Below the pieces are notes generated by a model. It made no database searches. It had not been told where the DNA came from and saw nothing but the letters and a program-made list of their open reading frames with translations. A stretch of 5,145 nucleotides of DNA from Methanobacteriota archaeon (lineage in GTDB: Archaea; Thermoplasmatota; Thermoplasmata; RBG-16-68-12). The translations under genes and the position numbers were made by a program. Below are positions 1 to 5,145 of this stretch, in pieces. How positions within the stretch are numbered: position 1 is the first letter of the stretch; each line of letters starts with the position of its first letter. The stretch spans positions 1 through 5,145 of the forward strand of contig VBLV01000109.1 of the NCBI GenBank assembly GCA_005879045.1, in the 5' to 3' direction.

Positions 1-1
1 G

Positions 2-454
2 GGATGGCGAATCGGATGGGCGATCGCGCCGAAGACCCTCGCCAGCGCGATGCGGCGGACGCACGACTTCCTGACGGTCGGCGCGCCCCATCCGCTTCAG
101 ATCGCCGCCGTCGCCGCCCTGAACTTGCCGGAATCCTACTACGCGGACTTGGCGCGCTCGTATCAGGCGAAGCGGGACTTCTTTGTGCGCGGGCTCCGCG
201 ATGCCGGTCTCGGCTGCCGGCCACCAGGAGGCGCGTACTACGTGATCGCGGACTTCGACCGTTTCCCGTTCGAGGACGACTGGGCGTTCGCGATGTACCT
301 CGTGGAGCGATTACGGGTCGCGGTCGTCCCCGGCTCTTCGTTCTACGGCGACCCGGTCGATGGCCGGCGATACGTGCGGTTCATGTTCTCGAAACGAGAC
401 GAGACGCTCCGCGAAGCGATCGAGCGCCTCCGGGATTTGCGGGACGTGCGCTGA
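2..454 (+). CDS. PLP-dependent aminotransferase, class I/II (C-terminal part; 5' end outside window)
   Basis: This is the last 150 residues of a fold-type I, class I/II aminotransferase, a cytosolic enzyme that moves an amino group between an amino acid and a 2-oxo acid through pyridoxal phosphate. The reading frame is open from base 2 and begins with GWRIGWAIAP, the segment that normally follows the PLP-binding lysine; its Arg contacts the cofactor phosphate in this family. The lysine itself lies upstream of the window. Further family hallmarks are HDFLTVGAPHPLQ, PPGGAYY, VAVVPGSSFYG and, near the end, YVRFMFSKRDETL, whose Arg (visible residue 126) is at the position that binds the substrate carboxylate. 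The HDFLT...PLQ stretch recalls kynurenine/glutamine/methionine-type transaminases rather than classic aspartate aminotransferase, but substrate cannot be assigned. An internal ATG at 50 is not the real start, because homology continues upstream of it. The stop at 452-454 is one base before the next gene, suggesting cotranscription. Confidence 0.93.
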   Translation, partial: GWRIGWAIAPKTLASAMRRTHDFLTVGAPHPLQIAAVAALNLPESYYADLARSYQAKRDFFVRGLRDAGLGCRPPGGAYYVIADFDRFPFEDDWAFAMYLVERLRVAVVPGSSFYGDPVDGRRYVRFMFSKRDETLREAIERLRDLRDVR

Positions 455-455
455 G

Positions 456-2015
456 ATGCCTGGCGACGCGGACATTGTCCTCGTCGACGGCAAGGTCTTC
501 ACAGCGGCCCGAGATCGGCCGTGGGCGAAGGCCCTCGCGGTTCGGGGCGACCGTCTCTTGGCCGTCGGGACGTCGGCGCAGGGGGAGCGGTGGCGGGGTC
601 GCCGCACGACCCTCGTCGACCTTCGTGGCGCCGTCGTCGTGCCGGGTTTCATCGACGCGCACACCCACATGGCCGATTCCGCGGGCGAACGCGGATGGAC
701 GCGGCTCGATGGCACGCGCAACCTCGAAGAGGCAGTCGTCCGACTCCGCAAGACAGCGGCTTCGACCCCCCACGGCGGCTGGGTCGTCGGAATCGATTGG
801 GACGAGGCGAAATGGCCCGAGCGACGCTTCCTGACGCGAGAGGATCTCGATCGCGTATCGACCGACCACGCCGTCGTCGCTCGGCGGATCGACTGCCACA
901 TCGGCTCGCTGAATTCGATGGCCCTCGAGCGGGCCGCGGGCCTCGCCGGCATGCGGGGATTTGAAGTCGACGCATCCGGCCGTCCGACCGGACTCCTGAC
1001 GGAGGACGCATTCGGAGAGTTCCATCTCCGATTCGAGACCGGCGAGACAGGGATCGAGCGCGGCCTTCCCGCGGTCGCGCGGATGGCGCACCGGCTCGGG
1101 ATCACCTCGATCCACGATGTCGTGAGCCGTGCGGGGTGGACGGCATACCAGCGCCTCCAGCGCACCGGACGATTCCGCGTCCGAGTGTATGCGATGCCTC
1201 GAGACTCCATGCTGGGAGCCCTCGCCGATGCTGGACTCGGCGCCGGGTTCGGCGATCCGTGGCTCCGGCTCGGCGCGATCAAGGTCTTCGCGGACGGATC
1301 GCTGGGCGCCTACACAGCGGCCCTCAGCGCTCCCTACGTCGGCCGGCCAAACGACCGAGGGGTGCTCATTCACTCGCCAACCGAGCTTCGTTCAATCTTG
1401 ACGACGGCGCATCGCGCCGGCTTCCAGACGGCGACCCATGCGATCGGGGACGCGGCGATCCGACTCGTCGTAGAGACGCTCGAAGAGGTTCAGGATTCGG
1501 CACCCAGAAGAGATGCGCGGCATCGGATTGAGCACTACGAGCTTCCGGACGACGATGTCTTGCGACGGACGAAGGCCGCGGGAATCGTGGCTTCGTGCCA
1601 ACCAAACTTCGTCGGGCAATGGAGCGGACCCGGGGACGTCTACGAGACACGCCTCGGCGCAGGACGATTCACCGCGAACAATCCCTTTCGCGGGATCCTC
1701 CGCGCCCGCATTCCGCTGTGCTTCGGTTCCGACGGCATGCCGTACGGCCCCCTCTTCGGCATCCACTGGGCCGTGAACGGATTCTTCGAAGACCAGCGCC
1801 TCTCCCCGGGGGAGGCCATCCGAGCGGCCACCGCGGGCGGCGCGTATGCCGCGTTCGAGGAACACGAGAAAGGAAGTCTCGAATCGGGTAAGCTCGCCGA
1901 CTTCGTCGTCCTCCGGGGCGACCCGTTCGAGACGCCGGAGCAAATCGCGCAGATGCAGATCGCATCCACGTGGATTGGCGGGGAACGAGTCTACGCCATC
2001 CCATCGAAATCTTGA
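456..2015 (+). CDS. YtcJ-like metal-dependent amidohydrolase (amidohydrolase family 3, COG1574)
   Basis: A complete 519-residue protein of the amidohydrolase superfamily, hydrolysing a C-N bond (amide, formamide or cyclic amide) of unknown substrate, probably in the cytosol; no signal peptide is visible. The N-terminal beta-sandwich part (about residues 6-63, ADIVLVDGKVFT...) leads into the metal-binding HxH motif in FIDAHTHM (His69, His71). The remaining TIM-barrel ligand candidates are all present: Lys276 in IKVFADGSLGA, His328 in THAIGDAAI, His360 in RIEH and Asp426 in FGSDGMPYGP. The C-terminal GKLADFVVLRGDPF (478-491) closes the sandwich domain. Length is normal for the family. The ATG at 456 starts the homology at the usual place and lies one base after the upstream stop; an in-frame ATG at 360 would overlap the aminotransferase by 95 bases and add unrelated sequence. 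No clear Shine-Dalgarno precedes it, so translation may be coupled to the upstream gene. N-substituted formamide deformylase is one characterised relative. Confidence 0.93.
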   Translation: MPGDADIVLVDGKVFTAARDRPWAKALAVRGDRLLAVGTSAQGERWRGRRTTLVDLRGAVVVPGFIDAHTHMADSAGERGWTRLDGTRNLEEAVVRLRKTAASTPHGGWVVGIDWDEAKWPERRFLTREDLDRVSTDHAVVARRIDCHIGSLNSMALERAAGLAGMRGFEVDASGRPTGLLTEDAFGEFHLRFETGETGIERGLPAVARMAHRLGITSIHDVVSRAGWTAYQRLQRTGRFRVRVYAMPRDSMLGALADAGLGAGFGDPWLRLGAIKVFADGSLGAYTAALSAPYVGRPNDRGVLIHSPTELRSILTTAHRAGFQTATHAIGDAAIRLVVETLEEVQDSAPRRDARHRIEHYELPDDDVLRRTKAAGIVASCQPNFVGQWSGPGDVYETRLGAGRFTANNPFRGILRARIPLCFGSDGMPYGPLFGIHWAVNGFFEDQRLSPGEAIRAATAGGAYAAFEEHEKGSLESGKLADFVVLRGDPFETPEQIAQMQIASTWIGGERVYAIPSKS

Positions 2016-2022
2016 ATCCTGT

Positions 2023-2910
2023 TCAGCCACCGGCGCTAGAGGCCTGAGCCTTCAGTGCGCGGTACAAGCTGCCCCACACCTTGCCGTCCTTGCGGAGCTT
2101 GTTCTCGTAGTTGTTCATCTCGGCCCACGTCTCGAAAGCGGACTTCGCCTTCGCGTCAAACTTGCCCGAGGTCGGTCCGTGGTAGAGCCCAAGAGCCGCC
2201 AGGTTGGCCTGGATCTCCCGCACAATCTCCGGCTTGAGGAGGACGACATCCTTGGGATCTTCGCGGTTTAGGAGGGTGAGATCGTACACGTTGAAGATGC
2301 GGATGAGCTCCTCGATCGGGGCCGGATGGTCATCGACCCGGATGTCGATCCAACGGTCGTTGAAGCCTGCGTATCCGCCGCCGTGCCGGACGACGAGGAT
2401 CGCCGCGCTCTGCTGGCCTCGCTTGTCGCCGCCGGCCCGCTGCCCCGCGCTCAACGCCGCGAGCAGGCGGACGGGCAGGTCACCCTGCGTCATCTCGAAG
2501 GCCCGGGCCAACGCCTTCAAGACTTCCTCACTCGCGAGGATGTTCCCCTGGGCCGCGAAATTCCGGCCGACGACGTGCCCCGCCCACGGGAAGCATTCTT
2601 TCCCGGTGTACGACGCGGCGCGGCCTCGTGCGTCGACGACGCCGATCTGGCGCTGCGCCGCGTCTTTGTCCGACGTCACGAGCTTCTTCACGACGTCCTT
2701 CGGTGCGACCCCGCGCTTCAGCATCGCGAGCGCATCCGGTCCGTACGCGGTGTTGGCGTACGCCTGCGTCGCGACCGCTCCGACACGAGCCACGGCGAAC
2801 GGCACGACGGCCCCGACCGCGACGAATTTGGATTCGACGGCGACGCCGAGATCTTTCGTCTTCGGGTCGAACGCGACGATACTGAACGTCGAAGGTCGCG
2901 CTCGCGTCAT
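2023..2910 (-). CDS. DUF1028 family protein with C-terminal putative peptidoglycan-binding-like domain
   Basis: A complete 295-residue protein matching the DUF1028 family, whose fold is of the Ntn-hydrolase type but whose reaction is not established. Recognisable family blocks are TFSIVAFDPKTKDLGVAVES (8-27), AVGAVVPFA (31-39), GAVATQAYANTAYGP (44-58), QIGVVDARG (88-96), PWAGHVVG (108-115), AAQGNIL (119-125), GDKRGQQSAAILVV (161-174) and WIDIRVDDHPAPIEEL (187-202). Residues about 224-288 (LKPEIVREIQANLAALGLY...) form the extra domain often attached to DUF1028 and named as putative peptidoglycan-binding; the name is historical, and an archaeal host would lack murein. No signal peptide or membrane segment is seen, so it is probably cytosolic. 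The only nearby ATG gives a seven-residue lead before Thr8, which is the residue that starts the conserved core. It converges on the amidohydrolase, with 7 nt between the stop codons, and diverges from the HAD gene. An amide- or peptide-hydrolysis role is a guess from fold and neighbours. Confidence 0.9.
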   Translation of the reverse strand: MTRARPSTFSIVAFDPKTKDLGVAVESKFVAVGAVVPFAVARVGAVATQAYANTAYGPDALAMLKRGVAPKDVVKKLVTSDKDAAQRQIGVVDARGRAASYTGKECFPWAGHVVGRNFAAQGNILASEEVLKALARAFEMTQGDLPVRLLAALSAGQRAGGDKRGQQSAAILVVRHGGGYAGFNDRWIDIRVDDHPAPIEELIRIFNVYDLTLLNREDPKDVVLLKPEIVREIQANLAALGLYHGPTSGKFDAKAKSAFETWAEMNNYENKLRKDGKVWGSLYRALKAQASSAGG

Positions 2911-2933
2911 CGCCGCCGGGAACGGGCAAACGC

Positions 2934-2938
2934 TATTT
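2934..2938 (-). promoter_or_regulatory. candidate TATA element for the DUF1028 gene
   Basis: Read on the minus strand this is AAATA within GACGAAATAGCG, in an otherwise GC-rich spacer. It lies 24-28 nt before the start codon, the spacing expected if transcription begins at or next to the ATG (a leaderless mRNA). The purine-rich GAAACGACG just upstream could serve as a BRE. The match is short and this is a weak call. Confidence 0.35.
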
Positions 2939-2963
2939 CGTCGTTTCCCCGCTCCCGTAACCC

Positions 2964-2968
2964 TTATG
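2964..2968 (+). promoter_or_regulatory. weak candidate TATA element for the HAD gene
   Basis: TTATG in the context TAACCCTTATGCT sits 29-33 nt before the HAD start codon. It is one of the few AT-leaning patches in the divergent spacer. The AACCCTTAT string resembles AACCCTTTATC at the better endA candidate promoter, which modestly supports it. No Shine-Dalgarno is evident before the ATG, so a leaderless or short-leader mRNA is suggested. Confidence 0.3.
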
Positions 2969-2996
2969 CTCGTGCCTCAGCTGCGCGACCTCGTCG

Positions 2997-3737
2997 ATGC
3001 ACGTCCTCCTCGATCTGTACGGAGTCCTGCTCGACCACGAGAAGATGTTTCGCGGGTATCGGGAGCGTCTTGCGGAGCTCCTCTCGGCCCGGTTCGGCGG
3101 CGCACCGGAGACGTGGAGGCGCGCACACGACGAAGCCTGGGTGACGTACCTCCAGCGGGTCAACTCGGTGGACTGGGAATCGAGAGGATACGCGGATATC
3201 GTCGACGAGCTCGATGCACGACACCTCTTGGAGATCTTCGACCGAGTGGGCGTAGCCGACCAGCCCGCCGATGCCCTCGCCCTCTCGCGGGAATTCGAAC
3301 GGGAGGCGATGTCTCGCGTCAACGCGCGATACCCGGATGCACGTACCGCAATCGAGCGGCTCCGATCGGCCGGACACCGGGTGTACGTGGCCACGGGCGG
3401 CAGCGAGACGAACGACGCAGCGCTCCGAGGCGCGGGCTTGTTCGACCTGATTGATAGGATCTTCACGGGCCATTCGCAGAACGCGCAGAAAGGACAGTCC
3501 CGGTACTGGCAAGAGATTCCGCATCGACTCGGAGTCAAGCCCCAGGACTGTGTCCTCGTGGACGACCGGCTCGACTATCTCGAGGCCGCGGCTTCGGTCG
3601 GAATCGTGGCGCTGTTGCTGGACCGGAAAGCCGCGCACCGACCGGAGTCGATGCCGCCGTATGTGGAAGCGACTCTCCGTAACCTCGCCGGATTGCCGCA
3701 CTGGGTTGAACTCTGGACCTCGACGAGACACAATTGA
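2997..3737 (+). CDS. HAD-superfamily hydrolase with DxY motif I
   Basis: A complete 246-residue haloacid dehalogenase-superfamily protein, probably cytosolic. The four HAD motifs are visible in order: motif I LLDLYGVLLD with nucleophile Asp6; a helical C1-type cap at about 15-105; motif II VATGGS with Thr133; motif III Lys165 in NAQKGQ; and motif IV VDDRLD with Asp189, Asp190 and Asp193. Motif I carries Tyr8 where phosphatases have the second Asp (general acid/base). That tyrosine is typical of L-2-haloacid dehalogenases (DLYGTL). Motif IV, however, has the acidic spacing (Asp, then Asp four residues on) that holds Mg2+ in phosphatases. Substrate and even the reaction class therefore stay open. 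The ATG at 2997 places motif I five residues in, normal for HADs. An ATG at 2966 is out of frame. The gene stands alone, diverging from the DUF1028 gene and converging on endA. Confidence 0.88.
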   Translation: MHVLLDLYGVLLDHEKMFRGYRERLAELLSARFGGAPETWRRAHDEAWVTYLQRVNSVDWESRGYADIVDELDARHLLEIFDRVGVADQPADALALSREFEREAMSRVNARYPDARTAIERLRSAGHRVYVATGGSETNDAALRGAGLFDLIDRIFTGHSQNAQKGQSRYWQEIPHRLGVKPQDCVLVDDRLDYLEAAASVGIVALLLDRKAAHRPESMPPYVEATLRNLAGLPHWVELWTSTRHN

Positions 3738-3774
3738 ATCGGGACCGGCCAAAGCCTGCTCGATACGCCAGCAA

Positions 3775-3798
3775 GTGTACCTCTACTCAGAGGTATAT
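3775..3798. repeat. inverted repeat in convergent spacer, possible bidirectional terminator hairpin
   Basis: TACCTCT (3778-3784), a four-base loop ACTC (3785-3788) and AGAGGTA (3789-3795) form a perfect 7-bp stem. G-T, T-A and G-T pairs can extend it to 3775-3798. It lies 37 nt after the HAD stop and 24 nt before the endA stop, where transcripts from both sides would meet. No T-run follows on either strand, so a terminator role is an inference from position only. The rest of the 3738-3822 spacer shows no gene. Confidence 0.45.
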
Positions 3799-3822
3799 CG
3801 CGTCAATCCGGATGCGAGCGCC

Positions 3823-4875
3823 TCATGGCCTCACGCGTTCCAGCTTCACGTAGCGCACGCCATCCCCGACTTCGCCGAAGAGGATCTGTTTCTTCACCCC
3901 GTGAGCGAGTCGGACCGCCCGGCTGATTTCCGGCCACGCGCCGCGGTGGCCCTTTGGGACGACGTGCACGAGATACTTTGCATGGTGCGTCTCCGGGTCG
4001 CCCTCGTAGGCGCGGAAGTGCGAGCCGTACTTGAAGCCGGTCTTCGAGATCACGCCGCGGCTCGTGAGATCCTCGTATGCTTGAAGGCGGAGTTCGAAAT
4101 CGGGTTGAAGCGCCTTCGCCTCCTTGATGAGCCGCGGGAGTCGGATCGGACGGTCCGTGTCCGCGTTCCGCACTTCGACGAGCCCGGCCTTCAACAGGTA
4201 CGCCGTCTCGAGGAGGCTGAGTTGCAAGCGACGTCCGACGATCTTCCCGAAGAAACCGGCGTCGTGGAGCGCCTTCGCTTGGACCTCATCAATCACGACC
4301 GCGCGGTCCCCGAGAAAGTGGACGACCACCTCGGTCTTCCGGAGCGGGGCCGGCGGATGACCGCGCGGGTGCGCCTCCCGGACGCTATAGTACGTCAGAT
4401 CGCTCTCTTCGTCCACGAGCCCGAGGAGGAGCGTCTTCCGGACCGCCGCCGCGTCCTCCGCCCGTCCGAGGAGTTCCGCCAGGTCGAAGACCGCGCGCTC
4501 GCTCAACGCCCGCACCCAATATTTGCTCGGCGTCTTCTTCGGCGCGCCGCCCCGCGGATACACCTGGAAATCGACGGGTCCGCCGCGGGCTTCGACGACG
4601 TAACCGCGGGCCCTCAGGTCCCGGTACACCAGGTAGCGAATCTCGAACGCGGTCATCGAGGCGCTCGCGGCCCGGAACAGTTCCCGGGCGGCCACCGCCC
4701 TCCCGCGGCGTCGCACCTCGAGCCGGCCTCCCTCGACGAGATACACCGCCTCCAGGAGATTCAACTCGAGGCCGCCTCCGGGTCGGGGGGCGCCGAAGAA
4801 CCCGCGATTGTAGACCGCGCTGCCTTCCGCCGGGTCGTCGACGATCACGCGGTCGTCGAGCAGTTCCCCCGCCAT
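3823..4875 (-). CDS. endA: tRNA-splicing endonuclease, two-repeat archaeal type
   Basis: A complete 350-residue tRNA-intron endonuclease, which cuts bulge-helix-bulge motifs in precursor tRNAs to release introns before ligation. The protein is a tandem duplication with an offset of about 182 residues. N-terminal lobes are at about 1-70 and 183-257, each with GFFG and a LLE..YL block (40-46, 221-227). Nuclease lobes are at about 78-165 and 259-348. The second nuclease lobe carries the catalytic triad: Tyr290 (HFRAY), His298 (HHAKYLV) and Lys329 (GVKKQ), with the spacing I recall for the Methanocaldococcus jannaschii enzyme (Tyr115/His125/Lys156). In the first lobe the His position is Pro116, so it should be structural. 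This layout implies a homodimer with two active sites. The reading frame stays open upstream to 5127, but the ATG at 4875 matches the family N-terminus (GELLDDRVIV) and lies 26-32 nt downstream of a TATA candidate. Its neighbours are a convergent HAD gene and a divergent COG1395-like gene. Confidence 0.95.
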   Translation of the reverse strand: MAGELLDDRVIVDDPAEGSAVYNRGFFGAPRPGGGLELNLLEAVYLVEGGRLEVRRRGRAVAARELFRAASASMTAFEIRYLVYRDLRARGYVVEARGGPVDFQVYPRGGAPKKTPSKYWVRALSERAVFDLAELLGRAEDAAAVRKTLLLGLVDEESDLTYYSVREAHPRGHPPAPLRKTEVVVHFLGDRAVVIDEVQAKALHDAGFFGKIVGRRLQLSLLETAYLLKAGLVEVRNADTDRPIRLPRLIKEAKALQPDFELRLQAYEDLTSRGVISKTGFKYGSHFRAYEGDPETHHAKYLVHVVPKGHRGAWPEISRAVRLAHGVKKQILFGEVGDGVRYVKLERVRP

Positions 4876-4881
4876 CGGGGA

Positions 4882-4916
4882 CGGCGAACGCCGGGACCGC
4901 GATAAAGGGTTCGCCG
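4882..4916. repeat. 8-bp inverted repeat bracketing the endA TATA candidate
   Basis: CGGCGAAC at 4882-4889 is perfectly complementary to GTTCGCCG at 4909-4916, with a 19-nt spacer that contains the endA TATA candidate at 4901-4907. The half-sites lie on either side of the putative core promoter, one of them between TATA box and start codon. This could be an operator for a dimeric regulator, but an 8-bp match can occur by chance in GC-rich DNA. Confidence 0.35.
4901..4907 (-). promoter_or_regulatory. candidate archaeal TATA box of endA
   Basis: On the minus strand the sequence reads CTTTATC within GAACCCTTTATCGCGG. It lies 26-32 nt before the endA ATG at 4875, the distance expected when transcription starts at the start codon. 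The GCGAACC just upstream could act as BRE. It stands out from a strongly GC-rich background, supports the start at 4875 and suggests a leaderless mRNA. Confidence 0.6.
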
Positions 4917-4959
4917 GCTGGTCGGCGCGAAAGCATCTCGGGAGAACGCGTCCGTGGAA

Positions 4960-4967
4960 TTTATATA
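4960..4967 (+). promoter_or_regulatory. archaeal TATA box of the COG1395-like gene
   Basis: TTTATATA is a near-ideal archaeal TATA box and among the most AT-rich stretches of the window. It lies 24-31 nt before the ATG at 4991, placing the transcription start at or within a few bases of the start codon. The preceding GTGGAA is a purine-rich BRE candidate. The same element read backwards would be 85 nt or more from the endA start, so it is assigned to the rightward gene. Confidence 0.75.
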
Positions 4968-4990
4968 GAAGTCCACACGATGAATGACCG

Positions 4991-5145
4991 ATGAAACGCG
5001 ATCGCGTCCTGGAGGAGACGAGGCGCGGCCTCGCAAAGACCGGGTTCTTCCTGTCTCGCCCGCACGGCGAACGCGGCTTGTGCTTCGACTTCGTTGCACG
5101 GCGCGACGACACCCTCCTGATCGTCAAGGTCCTGCAGAACGTCGA
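4991..5145 (+). CDS. COG1395-like predicted archaeal HTH transcriptional regulator (N-terminal part; 3' end outside window)
   Basis: The first 51 codons of a gene cut by the window end. The protein begins MKRDRVLEETRRGLAKTGFF and continues with CFDFVARRDDTLLIVKVLQNV (residues 31-51). This pattern of an amphipathic helix, then SFDxVARRxDxLLxxKVLxNID, is the N-terminal domain I associate with the archaeal COG1395 proteins, which carry a Cro/CI-type helix-turn-helix further downstream. The HTH itself is not in the window, so the regulatory role is known for the family only as a prediction and cannot be confirmed here. The ATG at 4991 is 24-31 nt after a strong TATA box, fitting a leaderless transcript. 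Nearby ATGs at 4980 and 4984 are out of frame with it. The gene is transcribed away from endA. Confidence 0.75.
   Translation, partial: MKRDRVLEETRRGLAKTGFFLSRPHGERGLCFDFVARRDDTLLIVKVLQNV

Noticed and set aside
360..455. Upstream in-frame ATG (360) as the amidohydrolase start
   Set aside because: The extension lies within the aminotransferase coding region, and family similarity begins right after the ATG at 456.
311..1373. Minus-strand open frames of over 320 codons opposite the aminotransferase/amidohydrolase junction
   Set aside because: They are shadows of the amidohydrolase frame, low in complexity and without family resemblance.
2204..3454. Plus-strand open frame (416 codons) across DUF1028 and HAD
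   Set aside because: It is antisense to a clear DUF1028 protein and out of frame with the HAD gene; the translation is Arg/Ser/Pro-rich without any domain.
3451..4905. Long plus-strand open frame (484 codons) antisense to endA and overlapping the HAD end
   Set aside because: It mirrors the well-supported endA frame, shows no recognisable family, and long antisense frames are expected in DNA with strong G/C third-position bias.
4980..4990. ATGs at 4980 and 4984 as start of the COG1395-like gene
   Set aside because: 4980 hits a stop after four codons and 4984 is in a different frame; 4991 gives the family N-terminus.
4876..5127. An 84-residue N-terminal extension of EndA
   Set aside because: It would run through the divergent promoter region and antisense to the COG1395-like gene; the family N-terminus and TATA spacing favour 4875.
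1..5145. tRNA/rRNA genes, CRISPR arrays, transposases, riboswitches
   Set aside because: Reading for direct repeats, terminal inverted repeats and conserved RNA elements revealed none; the repetitive CGTCG/GCCG strings are codon-bias effects in coding sequence.

Overview
This is a GC-rich window that most likely comes from an archaeon. Three things point there. There is a two-repeat tRNA-splicing endonuclease with the archaeal Tyr/His/Lys triad. Beside it, head to head, is the start of a protein resembling the archaeal COG1395 family of predicted HTH regulators. Candidate TATA-type core promoters sit about 24-33 nt before start codons, with no clear Shine-Dalgarno sequences, as expected for leaderless archaeal mRNAs. 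The two-repeat (homodimeric-type) endonuclease fits a euryarchaeal lineage. High GC makes a GC-rich Thermoplasmatota-like genome a reasonable guess, but the sequence does not settle it.

Layout: (1) Bases 2-454 (+) are the C-terminal 150 residues of a PLP-dependent class I/II aminotransferase. (2) One base later, 456-2015 (+) encodes a complete YtcJ-type (COG1574, amidohydrolase family 3) metal-dependent amidohydrolase, probably in the same transcript. (3) 2023-2910 (-), tail-to-tail with it and separated by only 7 nt, encodes a DUF1028 protein with a C-terminal 'putative peptidoglycan-binding' type domain. (4) An 86-bp divergent spacer (2911-2996) holds two weak candidate core promoters. (5) 2997-3737 (+) encodes a HAD-superfamily hydrolase with a tyrosine in place of the second aspartate of motif I. 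(6) An 85-bp convergent spacer (3738-3822) holds a perfect 7-bp hairpin. (7) 3823-4875 (-) encodes the tRNA-splicing endonuclease EndA. (8) A 115-bp divergent spacer (4876-4990) holds two good TATA-box candidates and an 8-bp inverted repeat around the endA TATA element. (9) 4991-5145 (+) is the first 51 codons of the COG1395-like gene, cut off by the window end.

The aminotransferase, amidohydrolase and DUF1028 genes may share a theme of amino-acid or amide turnover; this is inferred from adjacency only. The endonuclease is an information-processing gene and the HAD protein has no evident functional partner here. No RNA gene, mobile element, CRISPR array or large repeat was seen. The window looks like an ordinary chromosomal region. 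The points most worth following up are in the endonuclease, the HAD active site and the divergent promoter regions.
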